This document shows positions 7,969 to 16,200 of a DNA stretch of 18,956 nt, piece by piece (position 1 is the first letter of the stretch; each line of letters opens with the position of its first letter). The stretch covers positions 1 through 18,956 of the forward strand of contig CAKOGP040001775.1 of assembly GCA_933822405.4 (NCBI GenBank), given 5' to 3'. The translations under genes were made by a program, and so were the position numbers. Source of the DNA: Cylindrotheca closterium (taxonomy: Eukaryota; Bacillariophyta; Bacillariophyceae; Bacillariales; Bacillariaceae). The notes below the pieces were generated by a model. It ran no database searches, was not told the DNA's origin, and saw only the letters and a program-made list of their open reading frames with translations.

Positions 7969-8850
7969 ATGCTGGTATCCAGACTAGCATTTGAAAAGGT
8001 AGCTCGCGAGATGCTCGAGTTGCCAATCGGGAGCAAACAATATTCTCGAGAAAGAGAGAAACGAGTGTTCCGGGCTGCATTTGGTACAAGCTTCGAGGTT
8101 TGCTCCGAATTGTGGTCCAAGCTCGAGCCAAAGAAAAAGATATCGCGTCGAGCACAGCCAAAGCATTTGCTGTGGACGCTGATATACTATAAGGTAAATA
8201 TTAGCGAAGAAATGATGATTAAGATCGCTAATTGCAAGTCATGTGACACGTTTCGCGATTGGGTCTCAAAGTTCACAGATGGGATCGCTGATCTGGAAGA
8301 AGTCGTTATAGTTTGGGCGAATCGTTTCAATGACTGGGATGGGAAGTGCATCGCACTGGTCACAGTCGATGGCACAGATGTTTGGATGTGGGAGCCATCG
8401 CCAAGATCAAGGATATGGTGGAGTCATAAGCACAATCGTGCTGCAATGCGATACGAAATTGCACAATGCATTCAGACAGGAGACATTGTGGCCATCAACG
8501 GTCCCTTTCCGGCAAACTTGAGTGACAGGGAAATCTTTGACGCTAATCTTTCCCTCATGCTCATGCCTGGTGAATGCGTCGAGGCAGATAATGGGTACTC
8601 CGGTAGAATTCAGATCAAGACTAATGCTGTAGGAAAGGATAGCATCACCAGGAAACAAAAATCGGTGGCTAGGGGACGACATGAAAATGTCAACAGGCGC
8701 TTGAAAATTTTCAAAGTAATGGAAAGATGGGAAAGCACAAATACCGAGAAACATGGAAAGATAGCTCGTGCTGTGGCCGTCATTGTGCAACTTTCCTTTG
8801 AGAATGGAGCGAGATTGTACCCGGTTAAATATGAAGTCACCTATGACTAA
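7969..8850 (+). CDS. DDE transposase, IS5/PIF-Harbinger-like
   Basis: Protein of 293 residues. The N-terminal third is helical (HLLWTLIYYKVNISEEMM, then TFRDWVSKF). The catalytic core follows: TVDGTDVWMWEP with the first Asp (D134), SHKHNRAAMRYEIA, QTGDIVAINGPFP, EADNGYSG with the second Asp (D207), and RGRHENVNRRLKIF with the Glu (E239) and a Lys seven residues later (K246). That last arrangement matches the E(6)K signature of IS4/IS5-type enzymes, and DGT...DxGY...E is the pattern of the IS5/PIF-Harbinger superfamily, which cut and join DNA at element ends. The triad is intact and there is no frameshift. The protein lacks a long N-terminal DNA-binding extension, so end recognition may depend on the accessory proteins, or an upstream exon may be missed. 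It is convergent with accessory gene B. Confidence 0.88.
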   Translation: MLVSRLAFEKVAREMLELPIGSKQYSREREKRVFRAAFGTSFEVCSELWSKLEPKKKISRRAQPKHLLWTLIYYKVNISEEMMIKIANCKSCDTFRDWVSKFTDGIADLEEVVIVWANRFNDWDGKCIALVTVDGTDVWMWEPSPRSRIWWSHKHNRAAMRYEIAQCIQTGDIVAINGPFPANLSDREIFDANLSLMLMPGECVEADNGYSGRIQIKTNAVGKDSITRKQKSVARGRHENVNRRLKIFKVMERWESTNTEKHGKIARAVAVIVQLSFENGARLYPVKYEVTYD

Positions 8851-8995
8851 ACAGCGAATAATAACCCTTTGATAGTATACTCTTGCGTGAACTGTTGGCT
8901 TGGACTACATATACATACCTGTACAATACTAGGAGAAAGAAGAAATATATCGTAAACAAATTGATCCAAATATATAAAGAACTGTAAATCTAGTA

Positions 8996-10921
8996 CTAAT
9001 TGTTGCCTTCCTGTTCTTGTGCAGGATTTGCTTCGATGTATTGGTCCACTTCATTCGATGCCGACCGTTTGGCTTTCAAAATTCGTCTCATTGATTTCCG
9101 TGTTGCTTTCGGATCTACGACTCTCATCCGCTTTGCTGGACGTTCTGCATCCACAGAAACATATGAATCAATTGACAGGCGACTTTTCTGTCCGCTGCGG
9201 CGGGGCGCAATTGCTGATTGATATTCATCCCTTTGTTCTGATTCTCTCTCTTTTGCTTGGTCTGCTTCTGTGCGTAACTCTTCCTTTTCCAAGTGAGCTT
9301 CTTTATGGAGTCGTTGTTTTTCTTCTGCTGTGGCCTTCTCAAAACGTTGTCGAGCTTCTTCTTGGAGCCGTTGTTTTTCTTCTGCTGCGGCCTTCTCAAA
9401 ACGTCGCCGAGCATCTTCTTCGAGTCGCTGTTTTTCCTCTGCTGCGACCTGCTCAAGGTGTTGACGAGCTTCTTCATGGATTCGCTGTTTTTCCAGTGCT
9501 GCCTCCTTCTCAAAACGCTGACGAGCTTCGCTTTGGATTCGTTGCTTTTCCTCTTCTGCCGCCTGCTGAAAACGTTCTTTTTCGGCTGCTGCGGCTCTCG
9601 TAGCTCTTTCGTCGGCCTCCTTGACGGCCTTCTGAGCATCTTCTTTGGTCTTTCGAGCCGCCTCTTTTGCAGTTTTTGCCTTTTCGTTGGCAGTCTTGGC
9701 TCTATCTTCTGCCATATGCTGGGCATCCAATGCGGCCTTTCTCTTCTGTTCTGCTTTCTCCCTGAGATCTATTTCTTTACTCCACATGCCTCTCATCACA
9801 CTCAAGTCACTACGACCTTCTTCAGCTGGAGAATTGCTGCCTTTTGTTGATTGTTCACAATCCATCATGACACTTTCGTCGACACTTTCGTCGCCATCCT
9901 TGTCCATCTGTTCTTCCTCAGCGCATGCTTCTGTAGCCTCCGAAATGTCATCGGCATCATAATTGCCAGTCAGGCAATGTGATGCCTCATCATTGTCGTC
10001 TTCTTCTTCATCATGACAAGTAAAGACCAACTTCTTTGCTGACTCAGGATTACAACCCTCGCGAACAAGCCAAAAATAACCCCATCTAAATCCCTTTTCA
10101 TTGCCTTGAGCAAGATAAGAGTCGATTGACTGACCACTTTTGTCGAAAAGCATGGGTTCGCAACAGAATGGGAGATTGATGATCTCCATTGGGATCCACA
10201 AAAAGCCATCTTTGCTCGGTTTGGGCGAGTCCTTCAACCGTTTCTTTATTGCGTTCCCAAGGATTATTGTATCCGCATCGGCAATTGTCGAGCCCAAAGC
10301 CCCAATAAGCTTTTGTTCGTCTGTCCACACAGAAGGAGTGCGGGTCCAATGAACAATCTTGTCTCCTGCCGGAGAAAAATCAAAGGCGTTTGCTTCCTCT
10401 GCCTTCACGTCTCCGAATAACTCAACCACAACTAGCACACGATCGCCACATGGGTATGCCTCAACGAACGTGTCAGTAAGTTTTTGTGTGGGTTGCTCAA
10501 AGACAAGACCTTGCATCATCTCTTCCAGCGTATCTGTGGCCTTCTCGTCAGCCCCACCCTTCTCTTTTGTTTTCTTTTCTTCTTCTTTCCTTTTCTTTTT
10601 CGATTCCTTTGCAGCTCTCTTTGCGCTGGCTTCCTCGGATTTCCTCAGATGAGACCTGACATTTCTTGCCACGTTTTCAACGTTTGCCAAGAATACAGGG
10701 AAGCTGAATGCCTTATACTCCTTGCGCGATTCCCAGAAGTCCCTTGACTCATAGGTGACAGGATCATAACAATTCACTTTTGTAATCCTAAAGTCATGCA
10801 TGTCCTTGACCATCATGCGCTGGATCTCGGAAGTTAGATCAGTTGGGAGCTCTCGTCCTTTTGTCATGATGCTTTTTTCTCTTCGTCTTCTGAAGTTTTG
10901 TGATCGATTGGAGAATTGCAT
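8996..10921 (-). CDS. Transposon accessory protein B, coiled-coil (paralogue of accessory protein A)
   Basis: Protein of 641 residues from the ATG at 10921; the next ATG (10867, starting MTKGRELPTD) is a possible alternative. Residues 95-125 are a Lys/Glu-rich helix. Residues 155-286 match accessory protein A: YPCGDRV, GDV, AIKKR (224-228), KDGFLW (237-242), LPFCCEP (250-256) and GFRWGYFWLV (277-286). An acidic segment follows (303-350). Residues 385-560 are a long Glu/Lys/Ala coiled coil, including five near-perfect 19-residue repeats (451-545, such as FEKAAAEEKQRLQEEARQR). The tail has a basic cluster (PAKRMR, RKSMRRILKAKR), a likely nuclear localisation or DNA-binding signal. No known family is recognised. 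The coiled coil implies oligomerisation, which would suit bridging of the element ends; that role is inference. It reads inward from the right array, mirroring accessory gene A. Confidence 0.8.
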   Translation of the reverse strand: MQFSNRSQNFRRRREKSIMTKGRELPTDLTSEIQRMMVKDMHDFRITKVNCYDPVTYESRDFWESRKEYKAFSFPVFLANVENVARNVRSHLRKSEEASAKRAAKESKKKRKEEEKKTKEKGGADEKATDTLEEMMQGLVFEQPTQKLTDTFVEAYPCGDRVLVVVELFGDVKAEEANAFDFSPAGDKIVHWTRTPSVWTDEQKLIGALGSTIADADTIILGNAIKKRLKDSPKPSKDGFLWIPMEIINLPFCCEPMLFDKSGQSIDSYLAQGNEKGFRWGYFWLVREGCNPESAKKLVFTCHDEEEDDNDEASHCLTGNYDADDISEATEACAEEEQMDKDGDESVDESVMMDCEQSTKGSNSPAEEGRSDLSVMRGMWSKEIDLREKAEQKRKAALDAQHMAEDRAKTANEKAKTAKEAARKTKEDAQKAVKEADERATRAAAAEKERFQQAAEEEKQRIQSEARQRFEKEAALEKQRIHEEARQHLEQVAAEEKQRLEEDARRRFEKAAAEEKQRLQEEARQRFEKATAEEKQRLHKEAHLEKEELRTEADQAKERESEQRDEYQSAIAPRRSGQKSRLSIDSYVSVDAERPAKRMRVVDPKATRKSMRRILKAKRSASNEVDQYIEANPAQEQEGNN

Positions 10922-11040
10922 CCAATGCGTCCAGTCGTGTCCAATCGTTGATTTTGACTGGAGTGACCACCGATTTCAGCGATGCAGAATGATGTGTCGA
11001 GTCCTGGAAGTACCCCTTGAGGGGGATGCTGAGTTTTTGA

Positions 11041-11207
11041 TGCGTCCTTGAACCCGGATATGCGTCTTTGAATGTTGAATGAACCCGGATGTGCGTGCTT
11101 GAACCCGGATGTGCGTGCTTGAACCCGGATGTGCGTGCTTGAACCCGGATGTGCGTCTTTGAAATCCCGATTTGCGTGCTTGAACCCGGATGTGCGTCTT
11201 TGAAATG
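11041..11207 (+). repeat. Right subterminal array of 20-bp tandem repeats
   Basis: The dominant unit is TGCGTGCTTGAACCCGGATG, with consecutive copies at 11092-11111, 11112-11131 and 11132-11151 and another at 11173-11192. Variants occur at 11041 (TGCGTCCTTGAACCCGGATA), 11061, 11152 and 11193. The array is on the same strand as the left array, so it is not part of the inverted symmetry. The sixth base is G in most right-hand units but C in all full left-hand units, showing separate homogenisation of the two arrays. It lies 120 bp upstream of the start of accessory gene B. Confidence 0.9.
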
Positions 11208-11304
11208 AAATCAGCATTTTTCGCGTCTCCGAAGTGATCGGGTATTTTATCGGAGAAAAGTTGGTGTCTGCATGTCACACCGACATCAATTGTTTTTCCA
11301 AAGT

Positions 11305-11350
11305 TTCAACGCACGCAAAAAACGCGAAAAACACTAACTCCTCGCGTGTT
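11305..11350 (-). repeat. Right terminal inverted repeat
   Basis: Read on the minus strand it begins AACACGCGAGGAGTTAGTGT and ends TGCGTGCGTTGAA. It pairs with the left TIR (42 of 46). Similarity stops abruptly after this point, so the TIR is short and the arrays inside it are not part of the inverted symmetry. Confidence 0.9.
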
Positions 11351-11355
11351 CCTGG
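11351..11355 (+). repeat. Right copy of probable target-site duplication CCTGG
   Basis: Directly follows the right TIR (GCGTGTT|CCTGG) and matches 6154-6158 exactly. Confidence 0.65.
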
Positions 11356-11387
11356 AGAAATGAATGAGAGTGAATGAGAATGAATGA

Positions 11388-12947
11388 ATGAGTGAAATTA
11401 AATACTGCAAACATCAAGTTCTCACAAGTATGTTGGCACGTCAAGCGGGACAAAACTGTGTCCGAAAATCAAGAGCGTTTCTCGGACGTCCCCTTTGGGA
11501 CTCGAGAAGTAGCCCTTTGCAAGGAAAGGGAAAGGATACAATAATCATCGATGACCTGTCTTGCATCAACTCAAGGATGTATCATGCTTCTGCAAAGCGA
11601 GACGTTCTTCCCCTGATTGCTGCTGGTTCTTTGTTATTGATAGGGAGGTGGTCTTGGAAGGCGCTTAATCGGATGGATGAGGAATGGGAAGAATATCAAT
11701 GGCAATTGCAACAGTATGAGCGCGAAAGAATGCGGGATTCTAGCAAGGTTTCAGACATGACCACATTAGGAGTAGACCCAGGATCTGTGTATTTAAAGCT
11801 TTCCACGATAGACGGTGGCAAACCCGAATTGATTATAACGTCTCAGGGAGATCGATATCGATTCGCGGGCATAATAAAAGGGGAACAAATAGAGGATTGT
11901 ATATCAGGTGCTCGTGCTATGGAAAAGTTCTACTTTGAGGATATTGAAGAGCTAAAAGGAGGAGAAAGGGTTGTGTTACCTATTGCGGATGGATTTTCCT
12001 CCTTGGTCAAGCATGTTGTAGCCCCGGCAGTTGGAGAGGCTATGGAGCGCTTGGTAAAACCTAACATGCGCGTTGTTCTGACCTTACCGCCAGCTATTTT
12101 TAACCAAAAGGAGGACGTACTCCTTCAAAGCATGCGAGAATATTATGAGCGTTCTACAATTGTCCCAGATCCAGTGGCGTCTATCTGGGGAGCTCGTATC
12201 ATGGGATTGCTTCCTGATCCAGCCACTAAAGAAGAGAGAGCAGCGCCGTCATTAGTCGTCGACATCGGCGGTTTGTCGTCTTCTGTATCTCTTGTTAGTG
12301 GGGACGTTGTGGAAGCATCGTGTTATCTTAAGGATGTTGGTGGGGAGTCTTACGTGAAAACAATTGTCGACCTGGTCAAAAATGAAACTGGCGATGAGAC
12401 GCTTAATAATGATGCTGTGTGTCTCGCTTTGATGGATTCTAGTGCAAGAAGCGCGGTGGTAGAATTGGTCAACAAAACGAATGTACGAGTACACATTCCA
12501 TTCCTTTTCATGGGGCGAAAAAATGATGACCCTCACTTTGATATGAGTCTCTCGCGATCCCTTGTGGATCAGACTGTCGAAAATCACCTTACGAAAGAAA
12601 CTGTTCCAAACCTCATCGAGGATGGCGTGTTCTCGACTGCACTTCCATCACCCAAAAGCGCAAGTTTGCTATTTGCTTCGGCCATAACTAAAGTACTTGA
12701 AGACTCCGAAAAGACGCCTAGCGAAGTCAAGCATGTGCTTCTTGTGGGCGGTGGATCTAAACACCTTTTCTTCGAGAGATCGTTTAGGGAGGGAGTGGAT
12801 TCGATATTTGGTCCAGGATTACAAATAAGCGTCGTGCCGGAGACGGCATTGCGTGCAGACATTACAGCACTAGGAGCCTCGTCGTTGCTCCCGAACTTTT
12901 ATTATTCTCGCGAGAGTGGCTTGGAGGCGGCAGCAAAGGAATCATAG
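11388..12947 (+). CDS. Divergent Hsp70-like ATPase with N-terminal membrane anchor
   Basis: Protein of 519 residues from the first ATG, which has an in-frame TGA directly before it. A second ATG at 11430 (MLARQAGQNCVRKSRAF) opens a basic, acid-poor stretch typical of a mitochondrial presequence and may be the real start. One hydrophobic segment follows (residues 72-87, DVLPLIAAGSLLLIGRW), then a charged helix. From residue 126 the Hsp70 nucleotide-binding fold is visible: TTLGVDPGSVYLKL (phosphate 1), VVLTLPPAIFNQKE, PDPVASIWGA, VVDIGGLSSSVSL (phosphate 2), KDVGGESY, and HVLLVGGGSKHLFF (adenosine motif). Phosphate 2 departs from DLGGGTFD: the third Gly is Leu, Thr is Ser and the second Asp is Ser, so ATP hydrolysis may be weak. 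No substrate-binding domain follows. A mitochondrial inner-membrane location is inference; a plastid or ER location is possible. Confidence 0.8.
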   Translation: MSEIKYCKHQVLTSMLARQAGQNCVRKSRAFLGRPLWDSRSSPLQGKGKDTIIIDDLSCINSRMYHASAKRDVLPLIAAGSLLLIGRWSWKALNRMDEEWEEYQWQLQQYERERMRDSSKVSDMTTLGVDPGSVYLKLSTIDGGKPELIITSQGDRYRFAGIIKGEQIEDCISGARAMEKFYFEDIEELKGGERVVLPIADGFSSLVKHVVAPAVGEAMERLVKPNMRVVLTLPPAIFNQKEDVLLQSMREYYERSTIVPDPVASIWGARIMGLLPDPATKEERAAPSLVVDIGGLSSSVSLVSGDVVEASCYLKDVGGESYVKTIVDLVKNETGDETLNNDAVCLALMDSSARSAVVELVNKTNVRVHIPFLFMGRKNDDPHFDMSLSRSLVDQTVENHLTKETVPNLIEDGVFSTALPSPKSASLLFASAITKVLEDSEKTPSEVKHVLLVGGGSKHLFFERSFREGVDSIFGPGLQISVVPETALRADITALGASSLLPNFYYSRESGLEAAAKES

Positions 12948-13294
12948 CAGCTTTGATTCAAAGTGCCAGTAGCTAGCTGGAAGCGTAACCGCAACGAAAC
13001 TTTCAAGGGAATAGTTTTTTTCGGGGTCCTTTGCGTTGCTAATATACTTACTGTATCATAATTATTCATTGGAGGGATGCTGTACATGAACAGAGGGAGA
13101 AGTGGCTTCAATGTACGAACGCTGATCGTTGTACCTGGCGTTATTAGGTAATTTCATAATTAGGGTAACCAAATGAAAATTAAAATAATCGCAAGTTCGG
13201 CTTGCAGGTGTTGGCCGTTGAAAAAAAAACAGTCGATTGGCGACCTCGCAATTGATATGTTTTTTTGAACCAAAAGCATGATCAAGAAAAAAAG
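12948..13294. other. Intergenic region between Hsp70-like and coiled-coil genes
   Basis: 347 bp, presumably the 3' UTR of the Hsp70-like gene and the promoter of the coiled-coil gene. The stretch 13136-13190 is AT-rich. No RNA gene or clear signal was found. The reading frame of the next gene is open from 13256, but the only start before 13295 is a TTG at 13265, which is unlikely in a eukaryote. Confidence 0.45.
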
Positions 13295-16200
13295 ATGCTT
13301 GAGATCGAGCCAATAGCACCATCGCATCCTTCAGATGTGCAACGAAAATATCCAAGCAATGCCGTCCTACAGTCAGAGCAACAGCGAATCGTTGTACTGC
13401 AGCTATTGAGAATGCTGAATGCATCGCAACAACTCAATGACGAAAAGATTAACTGCAGGCGTCAATTGCAGAAGGTGATGCGAATGTTGAACAGGGAAAG
13501 AAAGATGCAGTCTGATCTTCATGCTGTGAATGATCTGATGGTTAAAGAACTCCGAGAAAGAATGCGACAACAAAATAATGAAATCGCTGAATCTTCCGAG
13601 CGAAAAATCCAAGCGATCGACATGTTATGTCAACATTACTCGCAGCAAAATCTGGAGCTCCAGCAACAGCTATCACGATTGCGACGAACCCATTCAGAGG
13701 ATTTTACAACATGCAAAAACCGAGAAATTCTGAAAGCCGAAAAAGACGCTGAGGAAAGAATAAAAATGAAACACGAGCTACAGAAACTGAAAGAACTTCA
13801 CAAACAACAAAAAGATCACTGGGATATTGAAATAGCATTCCTCAAAGAAAAGACGAGACGACAGGAACGCGAATCGCTACTTGCCAGCAATCATATCGAA
13901 TCGGATACAAACGAGTCTTTCGAGGGAGAGATTTCAAAAAAGATAGGTAGAACAGGGCAATCTCGCGACAGATCGACCACCGCATCTTCAAGTCTCGATC
14001 TCAGAGAGCTAGAGGAGGAGAAAAGGGCTCTACAGAATCAGGTAAACGAAACCCAAGAAAATTACTCTGCCCTACTAGCAGAAATGGATTATTTACAAAA
14101 AGTGCATGGCCAAGCAACAAAAGATCTTGGTCAGACGTTGAAGCGTTTAGAAGAGCAGAAACAGGTGATAGAAACGGAACTATTACAAATGCAGGAATCA
14201 GACATGCAACACCGAAACGAAGTGAGAGAAAGTCGAGCGCAGATTGCTCTTTTGGAAGAAGAACGTGACGCTGCAAGGACAGCTCAAACAGGGTTGTCAC
14301 GACGCCTGCAGGAGTCTGAGAGCACTTCCATTCGTCTAGCCAAGGAAACCAGTAAGCTAGCCACCCTCAAGCAAAGTCTGGAAGAAGAGAAAGCGAAACT
14401 TGAAACAGAACTATCACAAATGCAGGAATCAGACATGCAACACCGAAACGAAGTGAGAGAAAGTCGAGCGCAGATTGCTCTTTTGGAAGAAGAACGTGAC
14501 GCTGCAAGGACAGCTCAAACAGGGTTTTCAAGACGCCTGCGAGAGTCCGAGAGCACTTCCATTCGTCTAGCCAAGGAAACCAGTAAGCTAGCCACCCTCA
14601 AGCAAAGTCTGGAAGAAGAGAAAGCAAAACTTGAAACAGAACTATCACAAATGCAGGAATCAGACATGCAACACCGAAACGAAGTGAGAGAAAGTCGAGC
14701 GCAGATTGCTCTTTTGGAAGAAGAACATGATGCTGCGAGGGCAGCTCAAACAGGGTTGTCACGACGCCTGCAGGAGTCTGAGAGCACTTCCATTCGTCTA
14801 GCCGAGGAAACCAGTAAGCTAGCCACCCTCAAGCAAAGTCTTGAAGAAGAGAAAGCAAAACTTGAAACAGAACTATCACAAATGCAGGAATCAGACATGC
14901 AACACCGAAACGAAGCGAGAGAAAGTCGAGCGCAGATTGCTCTTTTGGAAGAAGAACGTGACGCTGCAAGGACAGCTCAAACAGGGTTGTCAGAACACCT
15001 GCAAGAGTCCGAGAGCACTTCCATTCGTCTAGCCAAGGAAACCAGTAATCTAGCCACCCTCAAGCAAAGTCTTGAAGAAGAGAAAGCGAAACTTGAAACA
15101 GAACTATCACAAATGCAGGAATCAGATATGCAACACCGAAACGAAGTGAGAGAAAGTCGAGCGCAGATTGCTCTTTTGGAAGAAGAACGTGACGCTGCAA
15201 GGACAGCTCAAACAGGGTTGTCACGACGCCTGCAGGAGTCTGAGAGCACTTCCATTCGTCTAGCCAAGGAAACCAGTAAGCTAGCCACCCTCAAGCAAAG
15301 TCTGGAAGAAGAGAAAGCGAAACTTGAAACAGAACTATCACAAATGCAGGAATCAGACATGCAACACCGAAACGAAGTGAGAGAAAGTCGAGCGCAGATT
15401 GCTCTTTTGGAAGAAGAACGTGACGCTGCAAGGACAGCTCAAACAGGGTTTTCAAGACGCCTGCGAGAGTCCGAGAGCACTTCCATTCGTCTAGCCAAGG
15501 AAACCAGTAAGCTAGCCACCCTCAAGCAAAGTCTGGAAGAAGAGAAAGCAAAACTTGAAACAGAACTATCACAAATGCAGGAATCAGACATGCAACACCG
15601 AAACGAAGTGAGAGAAAGTCGAGCGCAGATTGCTCTTTTGGAAGAAGAACATGATGCTGCGAGGGCAGCTCAAACAGGGTTGTCACGACGCCTGCAGGAG
15701 TCTGAGAGCACTTCCATTCGTCTAGCCGAGGAAACCAGTAAGCTAGCCACCCTCAAGCAAAGTCTTGAAGAAGAGAAAGCAAAACTTGAAACAGAACTAT
15801 CACAAATGCAGGAATCAGACATGCAACACCGAAACGAAGCGAGAGAAAGTCGAGCGCAGATTGCTCTTTTGGAAGAAGAACGTGACGCTGCAAGGACAGC
15901 TCAAACAGGGTTGTCAGAACACCTGCAAGAGTCCGAGAGCACTTCCATTCGTCTAGCCAAGGAAACCAGTAATCTAGCCACCCTCAAGCAAAGTCTTGAA
16001 GAAGAGAAAGCGAAACTTGAAACAGAACTATCACAAATGCAGGAATCAGATATGCAACACCGAAACGAAGTGAGAGAAAGTCGAGCGCAGATTGCTCTTT
16101 TGGAAGAAGAACGTGACGCTGCAAGGACAGCTCAAACAGGGTTGTCACGACGCCTGCAGGAGTCTGAGAGCACTTCCATTCGTCTAGCCAAGGAAACCAG

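Larger units (their letters stand above)
6159..11350. mobile_element. 5.19-kb three-gene DNA transposon (IS5/PIF-Harbinger-like), apparently complete
   Basis: The ends are inverted copies of each other over about 46 bp, both starting AACACGCGAGGAGTT. They are flanked directly by CCTGG on both sides (6154-6158 and 11351-11355), a probable 5-bp target duplication. Inside each TIR lies an array of 20-bp tandem repeats. Three intact reading frames fill the body: an accessory gene (6610-7692, +), a DDE transposase (7969-8850, +) and a second accessory gene (10921-8996, -) that is a paralogue of the first. All frames are open and the transposase keeps its acidic triad, so the copy looks young and possibly autonomous. 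The transposase places it near IS5/PIF-Harbinger. Classical Harbinger elements instead have a Myb-like second protein and 3-bp duplications, so this looks like a distinct lineage. Because CCTGG is nearly palindromic, the exact boundary could shift by up to 5 bp. Confidence 0.88.

Noticed and set aside
9019..9850. Long hydrophobic + strand frames opposite accessory gene B
   Set aside because: They are antisense to the Glu/Lys coiled coil, which always gives Leu/Phe/Ser-rich reverse translations that mimic membrane proteins.
13265..13294. TTG start for the coiled-coil gene (and TTG at 3289 for the kinase)
   Set aside because: Non-ATG starts are not expected here; the first ATGs are at 13295 and 3250 and give complete products.
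14841..15956. Two identical 63-codon frames 924 bp apart (14841-15032 and 15765-15956)
   Set aside because: Out-of-frame shadows of the coiled-coil repeats. They are only useful as proof that the 924-bp blocks are nearly identical.
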